Part shown: in pieces, positions 22,946 through 32,360 of the stretch | How the letters are laid out: every line of letters starts with the position of its first letter | Numbering within the stretch: position 1 is the stretch's first letter | Source: Ochromonas danica | Lineage: Eukaryota > Sar > Chrysophyceae > Chromulinales > Chromulinaceae | Reading direction: 5' to 3' | DNA: 64,000 nucleotides | NCBI GenBank assembly: GCA_015146655.1 | Contig: VKHL01000018.1 | Coordinates: forward strand, 30,001-94,000 | Program-made: the position numbers and the translations under genes | The notes under the pieces: generated by a model | Database searches by the model: none | The model's input: the letters and a program-made list of their open reading frames with translations, nothing else | Told to the model about the DNA's origin: nothing

Positions 22946-25900
22946 ATGGATGAAGCAGGTGGTTGGACGGCACATGCTTTGCTTGGAAGGATCAGAACTT
23001 GTCAGATACTGGTGAATGCAAAAGAAAGAACAAGAATGACCAGTGTGCCTGAGGATCAACTTTTCCATGAGTTGGAGCAACGTTATTTGAGTCTTTCAAA
23101 TGAACACGAGCTTTTGCTGGTGGACAACAGAAACACAAAAGGTAGTACTGTCCTCCATAAGGGCGGAGAGCATTTCTGTTTCATTGGGAACTAAAGCGAT
23201 GTTTGGATTTTGATAGAGGTTTTGGAGAAAGTTCGCGCAGAAAAAGATTTTCTTCTCTGCGAACTGGAGACAAATAATCAACAACGCACTCAGCTTTTGG
23301 CTGAAACTGGGCAGGTATGTTTCTCATCTTTGCCGTGAAGCGCTGTGCGTCTAACACTTTCCTCGCTCTCTTAACAGCATGATGTTCGATTGAAGACACT
23401 TTCCGAAGAAAATGAAGCCTTTCGCTCAAAGTTCTCTCATGTGCTTGGCGAGAATGAAAGGTGGGCCTCTGTGGCTCTTTAGTTTCCGTACGATAAGTTT
23501 TTTTTTGATAAAATCCTGTTAAATTTCTGTTGTGACAGATTAAAGGAGGATCTCCTGACGCAAACTCGGGAATTATCATCTTTGCAAAGCCGCTACAAGG
23601 AAGTGCAAATTCAATATTCGGACGCCCAGAGCAAAGAGCTTTCACAGCAGTTTGAATTGTCAAAAGTATCTCGCGACCGTGACCTTCTAGTCAAGCAAGT
23701 CGCTCGCTTGGAACAAGAGATTCAACAGATTGGTTCGAATGAGCGGTCCAAGGTATTCGAATGCAATGAGAAAGTTCGTGAATTTGAGCTCAAGGCAACC
23801 ACACTAGAGCTCGATCTGGCTGCTAAAATTAAGGAGAATACCTCATTGAAGGTAAGTTGATATTTAATACGCTATTCGTTTTCAAAATTTTAATCATTAC
23901 AATTACTTTGCAAATTAGGACCATCTCCTGTTGCAACAGGAGAAATTCGATGCCCAAAGTCGCAAGATACAGACTTTAGAGAGTGATTTAGTTCTTCAAA
24001 AAGCTTCATCCGTGAAGGAAGTTGATGCTTTAAAGCATTTGGTGGATCTATACAAAAGTTCTTTTGAAGAGGCGACTGTGAAAGTGAGTGAATTGGAAGA
24101 ACAACTCAGTATCTCAGTGGATCAGCACAATCGAGCCTTGGCCGACGCCAAACGTGCTATGCAAGACCGTGTCGCCGACTATGAAGCCAATGTGGCAAAG
24201 GAGAAGGAAGCATTATTGCAGCGCGTATCTGAATTGGAAGGCAGGCTCGAGGAGCTACAGTTGGGCAGGATGGATAGCTCCTTGCCACCACAAGCCACTG
24301 GATTTGTCACGAGCGGTGATCTTACTGTCACTCAATTATACGATCGTATTGTTGTTCTCGAAAAGGATGTCCTTGATGAAAGACGACTGCGCAGTGAAGC
24401 GGAATTGTGTTTGAATCGTGTCATGAAGGATATTGAAGCTAAGGCTCCAGCTCTTGCTAAGCAACGCCGCGACTATCAGCGCTTGGTCGAGTACCATGCT
24501 CAGCTTACATCTAAGCTTGATCATTTTATCGAGGAAAATAATGCTTTGAAAGCCGCAGTTGAGCGCTTGAACTCCCAGTTAAGAACCGACGATGCAAGGA
24601 GGGACCTGCTTGAGCAGCGCAATGCAGATCTCGCTCATCAATTGCAATATTTGTTACGTACATCAGCATCTCAAGACCCTTCCGCTCATTTGATTGAGGA
24701 TGATGCCCCCAGCAATATCCCTGAAGACGCTTCTGAACTTGTCTCTCAGCGCTTGGTGACATACAGGGATATTAGCGAGCTGCAAGAGCGCAACATGGAG
24801 CTTCTGCAAATCGTCAGGAAACTGACAGATGATGCTAGTGGCGGTATTGTTAACAATCGAAGGGAGCAAGAAGCGATTGGGCCTGTCTTGGAAGAACTTC
24901 AGCAGTTGCAAGATGCCCGCATGAGAGCAGAGGAGATGATTGCTGTTCTGATTCAGCAGCGAGATATGTACAAATCCATGGTTGATGGTGATATTTTACC
25001 AACTTTAGTTTCACCTGGAAAGCCTCGCTTGTCCATCGAAAACACACTTGCTGTGCAATCTAACCAAGAGACTGAATTGAAACTCTCCCAAGCGTCCGAA
25101 AATAATGACCGTTTGAAGGAACAACTTGCTCGTATGAAAGAGTCTGATTCCTTGCTTCACGAGCGGCTTGACAGTTTGAGGGAAGAGCTAACTAAGTCAA
25201 AATTGGAGTTGGCTCAAGCTTCGACAGAGGCTGACTTCCATCGCCGAAGAGTTGACAATTTGGAATCCACTCTGAAGAATTCGCAGCAGGAGGCTGCTGC
25301 TGCGCTTTCCAGAAGGATGGAAATGGAAAGAACTCTGCAAGAAGCTCATCGTGAAATTCGTCAGCGCGATGAACGCATCGGTGATTTACAAGAGCAGCTT
25401 AGATTTTCTAAAGATGCATATCATAGACTGGAAGTGGAACTAGAAGTTACGAAGGCATCCGAAGTTCGCTTGGTCCATCAAGTGTCTGAAATCAGAGAGG
25501 AGATGAAGCGAAGTGTATCGTTTGCTGAGCAGCTGCATCGCATCGAACAAGACCTTAACGATCGAGCTGAGCACGACCGAGAGCGTGTTCTTCGAGAAAA
25601 GGAAATCTTGGAAAACTCCTACAAGACTGTGAAGCAGCAATTGGACGAGAAAGTATTGTACGAGCAGCAAAGAATTCAATCAGCTGAGGACAGTGTTAGA
25701 ACACTTCAGGCAAAATTGGACAATAAGAGTGCTGAGGTTGGAATGCTTCAAGAGTCCTTGTCCCGTGAAAAAGAACTGTTGAAAGCTTCTCAAGAACGCT
25801 GTGCCCTTGTGGAGCGACAATTACAGAAAGCCCAAGATCGACTTGCCAGCGTGCACGGGGCCGTCTTTAACGATGAAGCGCTTGAAAAGGCTCTTGCAGA

Positions 25901-28900
25901 AAAAGATGTTGCCTTAGAACAAGCCCGTGCAGAAGTGGCACTTTTGCAGCAGCAGCTCTCTGCTTCGGCGGTCCATGCGGAGCAATATCGAAAGATTTCT
26001 ATTGCCAATGAAAGCGCCTTGAAAACACTGCAGGACAAGGTGGCTGAAAGCCAAGCTTCTCACCAATCTGAACTGCAAGAATATGCTGAAGCGCTCGAAA
26101 GAGCAAAACAAGATCTTCAGGAGCAACGTCATAGAATGTCTGATGTGGTGAACGAGATAGAGTCATTGCGAGAGAAAGAGCGCACGTCTTCCGTTACTCA
26201 TGCTGACAAGATGGCTCAGCTCCAGAGTGAATTGGATGTTGCCAAACAAGAGGCTGATCAATTGAAACTGCAGCTCGCCACAATTCATGCTGATATTCAC
26301 AAGCATCAGGATGCTGCTCGTGCTGCTTTCGCGGACTATGAACATGAACTTCAATTACATGCTCGTGCAGAGAGCGAGCTGAGAAAAGAACGACTGCAGT
26401 TGGCAAGCTTGAACGAGGAGATTCAAAAGTTGCGAGATAAAGTGACGGAACAAAATCTTCAATGCATCAAAGCAGAGAAGGTTCTCAATGAAGAAAGAGA
26501 GAAGAATTTAGATGAGTTGACCTCTCTTCGATCTCAACTAGAAGCCTTGCAACAAACTAATGATCATCTGCATTCTCAAATTCAGTCATATAGCGTTCAG
26601 ATTGAGAAAGCTTTTGATCAAAAGCTGGCCAACATCAACTCTGAAGGTTCTTTACATGTTTCGACCGAGAGTACCGTTGAAGATATACAAGGATTGAAAC
26701 AAGCGTCTATTGAGACGAGAGAGGTACTACGATATATGAAGAGAGAAAAGGAAGTATTGCAAGCAAAAGTTCATGTCCTCGAGTCCGAAAACACGCGTTA
26801 TCTGGGGCAATTGCAGTCATTGCAGAAAACGACCGATGAACTGAGAGCTGAGCTGAAAAAAGAACTAGATAAGCATGTTGGAGTTCGAAGCGAAGAGGAG
26901 TTTAAAAAGCTCTTGGCGGAAGTCGATCATCTCAACTTGGTTCGTGAAAGCAACTCCCATCTTCGTGCTGAAAACGAAGACCTATCCAAGAAGGTCATTA
27001 CATTAACAAAGCAGCTTCATGATGAACAGGCTAAACTCGCCCCTATCCAAGACTCGTTGCGCAAGGTATCCGCAGAGAAGGAGGCGCTCGATCTTGTGAA
27101 TGATCAACTTACCAACGATGTGTCTTATTGGAAGACTCGTTTGCATGCCTTAGTTTCTCGCTACAATGATGTGGATCCGGAAGAGCATCGTTTGTTGAAG
27201 ACGCGCTTGGATGAAGTTACTGCTGCACTGGAAGATGCCAAACAACAGTTAGCAAATTTGGGACAGTCGCACTTGTCCGCCCTTGCCGACAAGGAGAAAG
27301 AGATTGTCGCCCAGAAAGCAATTGTTGAGAATGCTGAGAAGAGCGCAACCACTCTTCGAGACAAACTTCGTCAATTTAAGAGCAGAATCGAAGACTTGGA
27401 GGGAAAGAACAGAGAACTACTCAAATCGTCTTCAGGTAAAGACGTTCAATTGGCCGCTCTCCAGTCTCAACTTCAAGATTCGCATTCCAAGATCGACGGT
27501 TTGACTATTGAAGTTGACGACTTGAAAAAACAAATTTCTGTACCAGCACCTGCCCCTATCCCAGCCCCTGTACCCGCCGTTGCCGCTCCAGCGACCCCGA
27601 TAGAGCCCGAATCAGCCAAACATCGTGTCGAAGAGGCCGCACCAATTGCTGTCGAAGAAACGCTTGCAGCTCCCCTGGATAAACCGCAAACAGCTTCCTT
27701 GGACAAACCGCAAACAGCTTCCTTGGATAAACCGCAAACTGAGGAAGGAGAGACGAAAGGTTTAGTTACTGAAGGAGCAATCAAATCACCTCCTGTCCCA
27801 TCATTGAATAGAATGAAACAATCCTTGTTGAAGAAACAAAATGCTGCTAGAGCTGCGAAAGTACCAGTGGCAGATGCTCCAGCTTCTACCGAAATCTCCG
27901 TAGAAAACTCGGATGAGCCCGCTGCTAAGAAGAGTCGAACAGAGTCCTCTTCTTCGAGCGGAGATGTTGCCATGGAAGTGACTGAAGAAAAACCAACGCC
28001 TATCGAAGCAGAATTGACAGATGCTGCCCCTGTTCCTGGTGTTGTTAGTGCACCTCCTGTGTTGGAAGAGCCTTCTGAAGAATTTTCTATGGCTGAAAGT
28101 TACGATGACTCTCATAACGATGAAAAGGCAAAAGAAGTCGCAGGTGCTTTCTCGAATGATCCTCCTTTCGTTGCTGCTTCAGCTTCGGTTCCTGCGGTTG
28201 CAGCAAAAGATCCTGTTTTCAATAGTTCTTTCGGAATCAAAGCCACGCCATCACTCTTTGGAAGCACAGTAACTTCAGCGATTGGTGGGTTTGGATCTTT
28301 ATCTTCTTCCTCTGCTGGAGGCAATTCTTCCGCGGTGTTTGGTGCAGGTTGGACGGGATTGAATAATACCGGATTGAATAATACTCCCAGCTCTGATTCC
28401 ACTAAGGAAGGAGAACCACCTCTCAATGCGCAAATATCACCAGCAAAACCTTTAACTAATCCGTTTTCATTCGCGCCTCTTGCTCAGACGAAGTCCTTGT
28501 TTGGTTCGAGCAGCTTGTTTGGTGGTTTGAAGTCGGGACCTACTTTCGGCTCTGCTTCCCTTCAAAATAGCATTCCAAATGCCATTAATCCATGGAAGAC
28601 ATCGAGCAGTGTCCCTGCCGAGGGCAGTACAGCACCTGTCTGTCCAAGTGACGAAATAGTTGAAAGAAATGAAGAACCAATTGTTGAAGAAAGCAATGAA
28701 ACCCCGGTCGAAGGGGAAGCTGAATCGTCTGTGCTGGAAGATGAGGGTAATAATATGCCCAAAGAAGCTTCGTCTTCTGCTCCAACCAAACAGCCTCCTA
28801 AGGTAGGAAGGACGATACTTCTTATGGAAAAATTAGTTTAATATAATATGTATGTTCTTCTGTTATAGAAGTTGGATCCTGTCAAGAAGTTGGAGCTGCG

Positions 28901-29164
28901 AGCTGCACGATTTAGTCAGAGCGGGACACAGCCACCAGCTCCCGGACCAGTTGCAGCACCTGGTAGAGGAAAGAAGAGGCCTGGTCGTGGCTTAAAGGGT
29001 GCAGCCACAGCTGTGGCGGCGTCGAGCACTTCTGCCCAGCAGCCGCAGGTAAGACTAACGCTATGCTTGCTGTGCGTTTTTCTGATTAGAATCAAACATG
29101 AAAATAGGATGATGCCCCAGCTCAAGCGGGCGGTGTGTCCATCGAAGAAGGTTCCGCTGAATAA
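22946..29164 (+). CDS. TPR: Nuclear-basket nucleoporin TPR (Mlp/NUA family) with FG-like patch
   Basis: Seven exons (22946-23141, 23217-23314, 23378-23460, 23539-23851, 23919-28802, 28869-29048, 29108-29164) give 1936 aa. Almost all is coiled coil. The segments VTQLYDRIVVLEKDVLDE, RVMKDIEAKAPALAKQRRDY and ELVSQRLVTYRDISELQERN match the central TPR region that anchors the protein to the pore. The last quarter is low in coil and rich in Ala, Pro, Ser and Glu. It contains a three-fold LDKPQTAS repeat, then a stretch (about residues 1663-1778) with seven Phe-Gly dipeptides such as SLFGS, GGFGS and AVFGA. A basic GRGKKRPGRGLKG near the end may be a nuclear signal. TPR forms the basket filaments and acts in mRNA export, chromatin and spindle checkpoint. 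The stop codon comes after a short acidic last exon. Confidence 0.92.
27675..27740 (+). repeat. 24-bp tandem repeat within TPR
   Basis: Two full and one partial copies of a 24-bp unit encoding LDKPQTAS, with one or two base differences between units. The low divergence suggests recent duplication. Confidence 0.85.
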
Positions 29165-29248
29165 ACGCAGGCTTAATTTAATCAGATATTATTCAAACAC
29201 AATCTGGTTAATAAGCCACGTTATATATAGTGCAGCCCCACATTTCGG

Positions 29249-29252
<4 letters not shown>

Positions 29253-29329
<77 letters not shown>
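29253..29329. repeat. (AC)n dinucleotide microsatellite
   Basis: An uninterrupted AC tract of 77 nt (about 38 units), starting 88 bp after the TPR stop codon. Confidence 0.98.
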
Positions 29330-29330
<1 letters not shown>

Positions 29331-29557
29331 CATTAATGATGATAATAATGAATATGTTCTTACTTAGATGTTGAATCAAATGCAATTGAAACTATTGCAT
29401 AATACATCAAAAGTTATCAACAATAAAAGCCACTTCCAGATTTCGCTTTCCCCCACTATACGAAAAATCCGTTTTGTCGCTTGAAAGTGTTTTTACTTAC
29501 AAGCAGTTTACGGCCGGACATCCCACACCGGAGTGCTGAACTGGGAAGCGCTCCATT

Positions 29558-29600
29558 TCCAGTGACCTCCAAAAATCCAGACACGCCAGATATCCGGACA
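29558..29600 (+). repeat. Left copy of a perfect 43-bp inverted repeat
   Basis: It begins TCCAGTGACCTCC and ends GATATCCGGACA. It is the exact reverse complement of 31153-31195. Similarity continues weakly outward through an AACTGGGAA block on both sides. It contains CTCCAAAAATCCAG, a relative of the motif seen at several gene starts. Confidence 0.9.
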
Positions 29601-29823
29601 CCAACCGAAAACCAACGGTTTTTTACATTCTTTTTCAGAGTTTTCAAAGGGCAATTTCTTTGTTTTCCTGCGTTCTCATACAAAAAGACCGTTGTCATTG
29701 AATTCCTCTCGATGAGACGAATCGAATGATATATAATATTACCAGGTAATGTTGAACAGTGAATGAGCAATAGCTGAAAATGTCGAATTGGTTGACAATT
29801 TCATGGCTCTGAATCTCTCATAG

Positions 29824-30204
29824 GTTTCCCTTTCTTCTCGTTCACCAACCTATGATCCCAAGCAACCAGCACAGAAGGACACAGGTAATAAGACTAGATC
29901 CATGTCTAATCGAACGCAACTATGAAATTGATAACTACTTTGTTGATGTTTTTAATTGTACTTAGATTTACTGAAATGGCTACCTCACAAATGGAAGGGA
30001 GTTTGGCAGACGAGCTGTCCCTTTTCGTGCTGCGGTTTGTTTTTCATTAGGTAAGAAGTTGAGCTATGGGTCGAATGGTTCTCGCTGAGTTTGAGCTATC
30101 TTTTCGTTGTGATAAGGCCTTCTGAGCCTTCGATTGAAGACAGGGCCTTTTTCGCCGATCTGAAGAAAGGACTCGCATCAAATGCTTCACAAATCGCAAT
30201 GTAG
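29824..30204 (+). CDS. Possible small spliced gene, 5' end not found
   Basis: Three candidate exons (29824-29884, 29966-30050, 30117-30204) are flanked by AG and GTAAT/GTAAG signals and keep one frame across both introns (81 and 66 nt), ending at TAG. The 77-aa product contains TYDPKQPAQKDTDLLKWLPHKW, then a hydrophobic Cys-rich CPFSCCGLFFIRPSE and a charged tail. I do not recognise it. No in-frame first exon with a Met was found upstream, where the left inverted-repeat copy and the AC tract lie, so the gene may be disrupted or its first exon unusual. An 87-codon open frame on the opposite strand (30359-30096) overlaps the last exon and is an alternative reading of that part. Confidence 0.35.
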
Positions 30205-31152
30205 GATGCTGGAGTCTTTCCAAGATCGATTAAACCTTCCAGAGTTGCTTTGCCATTGATTTTTTTATGGAAAATCTCGATCTGTTGCAGATTGTATGTG
30301 GCGTCCATGCAGATTCCAATAATCTCTAATAAAACAGAGTTTTGAATATTAAATTGCATCTAGACCATCAAGATCCTTTTTCTTAACTTTCATTCATATA
30401 TAACCCTCATCTAGACGACAAATGGGAACACAATAGCCTCAGAAGACCATTCATAACACTCAGCATGGTAGCAACGAGTGGGCTTGTCCATAACCATCTA
30501 ATCTAGCCCCTCTGCTAAGATCTTGCACCTTACATGCTTCGTACCCATTCTTATTCAACATAGAATCAACGCTGACGAAGACAGGAGGAGCTGGAAAGCC
30601 GGCAGCACAATGAAAATGGTACAGGTTCATGGCACAGTCCAGTCCAGCCTCTTCCTCTCAAATCGTACAGAACTCGCGTTTGCGAATAGATATTCGCCGA
30701 CAAACTTGACCAACCATCTTTTTATGAATGTTAGACAAACCCTCCCTGTTGAAGAGAGGAGGAAGACAGCCTCTTTCATGAAATTGATCGATTGTCGCTT
30801 CTTCCAATTCTCCGTTCTTTCTGTTCCATCCTCCCAAGGTGCCTTTCTTTTAATGCCAGACCTCACAAAACTGACCCATGGAAATCCCACTAGTTATTCA
30901 CATCTGAACGATTCGCTATTTTGTTATCTGATGTCCTCGGTATCTAGTTCAGGTCACCGAAACGAGTGAGTCGGTCCAAGGGCTCCAAGATGGAATTCGA
31001 CCAAAATAATGCATCGATTCAGAATTTTCTTTCGTTACAATAAAGATATAGAAAATAATTAATGAACTGCTTAAAATTCGTGCAAATAATAGTTAAGGAT
31101 CAACAACAAAAATGCTATTGAAGAGAATTTGATTTTTATGATGTTCTGGTTC
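30205..31152. other. Interior of the inverted-repeat interval, no recognised gene
   Basis: About 950 bp with short open frames only: 30523-30969 on + and 30890-30627 on -, which overlap each other. Neither shows a domain. I found no transposase signature. Base composition looks like ordinary intergenic DNA here. Confidence 0.4.
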
Positions 31153-31195
31153 TGTCCGGATATCTGGCGTGTCTGGATTTTTGGAGGTCACTGGA
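31153..31195 (-). repeat. Right copy of the perfect 43-bp inverted repeat
   Basis: Reverse complement of 29558-29600. It lies only 25 bp upstream of the start codon at 31221 and contains CTGGATTTTTGGAG (31173-31186). It may therefore serve as, or have captured, that gene's promoter. Confidence 0.9.
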
Positions 31196-31220
31196 TTTCT
31201 GATTTCCATTTCCCAGTTTC

Positions 31221-32239
31221 ATGGAGGCAACATATATGTCTGATGGAAGCGATCATCGCTGGATAGCTCGTGGAGATCTTTCTTGCAAGACTACTAGCGA
31301 AGAAGATTCAGAGGAACAACAAGATTTTCCGGAACAAGATGGGCTAATTAATGTATGTGACGACTTGTTACCAAACAACTCTCTTTCACGTCTCAAGGCA
31401 ACCAGGTGAGAAAGGCCACTGTCCTATTGTCAAATGCTTTTGTTAACTGTGTTCTACGCATTGGGCGAGGTAGAAAGAGGAAGTGGTCTGGTGTCTCTGT
31501 ATCCCACAGTGAATCAGCTATAAATGCGGACCTACTTGCCATGGTTGCAGCTTTCTCGCCTGATATCTCCATGAAAGACCTTGCTCAAGAGATTGATCTT
31601 TCTCCGCTTCCAAAGCATCGAGTGCGCCGAAAAGAGGAAAATCCTTTCCCTCGTATCTGTAAGAATGATATCCGTCGTCTCTTGCCTGCAATGCTGGTCA
31701 ATGTGATGAACAGTGCCGACTGTCAAGCTATTCAGTCGTTCTTCGAAACATTCTTTGTTCCTAGTTGTTATAAATTTCGTAACTTGAAGGACCCCTGGAT
31801 GACACCTTCCCTGGAAAAGCTGCGGTCGAAAGGAGGACCTGTGATCGGCCGCAGCCATCTCATTAAAGGAATGGGAATCTTTTGCACTCTTCCTGACATA
31901 ATTGTTAAACTTAAGGGTTCTTGTATCCAGCATACTCCTGACGGGCCTGGAAGTAAAGTGATCATGAGCACTGAGTGTATCAACTCCTTTATCGACGAAA
32001 CCTTGGTGGAGTATACAGATAAGGATGGAGTCCATAAGGTCACGAACAGCCTTGTCTATGATTGTATGCTTCTTTCAGGCTTGATTGAGCCCTCGTGTTG
32101 TGTAAGAAAGCATTTGGTGGCTCCAGGTTATATGGAGCGCACATTGCAGTCCGTTATTATTTTCCATCTTGATAATATCCATAGAATTTACTGTATTGAA
32201 GTAATTGGCAAGCTGGAGAGAACACCCAAGTCTTTCTAA
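31221..32239 (+). CDS. Unrecognised conserved-looking protein, possibly nuclear
   Basis: Two exons (31221-31405 and 31474-32239; 68-nt intron, phase 2) encode 316 aa. The N-terminal 60 residues are acidic and Ser-rich. The splice creates a basic patch TRKRKW that could be a nuclear signal or the edge of a DNA-binding region. The rest is globular and predicted mixed alpha/beta, with a Cys/Met-rich middle and a C-terminal strand-rich part (HLDNIHRIYCIEVIGKLER). I do not recognise a family. Clean phase, codon use like its neighbours and a sensible length argue for a real gene. The right copy of the inverted repeat ends just ahead of it. Confidence 0.65.
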
Positions 32240-32360
32240 TTGGTGAACTGCTTATGAAAAGTCGAAGTTGTAAGTTGCATGTAACTTAATTGTATGTTCC
32301 TGTAGCTGAATGAGTAAAAAAGTTCTTAATGATTAAATAGTTATTGTAGTTCTTATTTTC

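Noticed and set aside
27473-27973. 166-codon antisense frame in TPR
   Set aside because: Ala/Ser-rich shadow of the low-complexity TPR tail; no domain.
29048-29824. Splicing TPR straight to the orphan exons at 29824
   Set aside because: Phase would fit, but it needs a 775-nt intron when all others are below 90 nt, and a short in-phase TPR last exon exists at 29108.
30096-30359. 87-codon frame on the minus strand
   Set aside because: Plausible-looking residues but single, overlaps the better supported spliced chain on +, and no upstream exon was found. Kept only as an alternative.
30523-30969. 148-codon + frame
   Set aside because: No domain, no splice or promoter support, and an opposite-strand frame overlaps it.
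29558-31195. Calling the inverted-repeat interval a DNA transposon
   Set aside because: No transposase and no convincing target-site duplication; left as a repeat pair and a finding.
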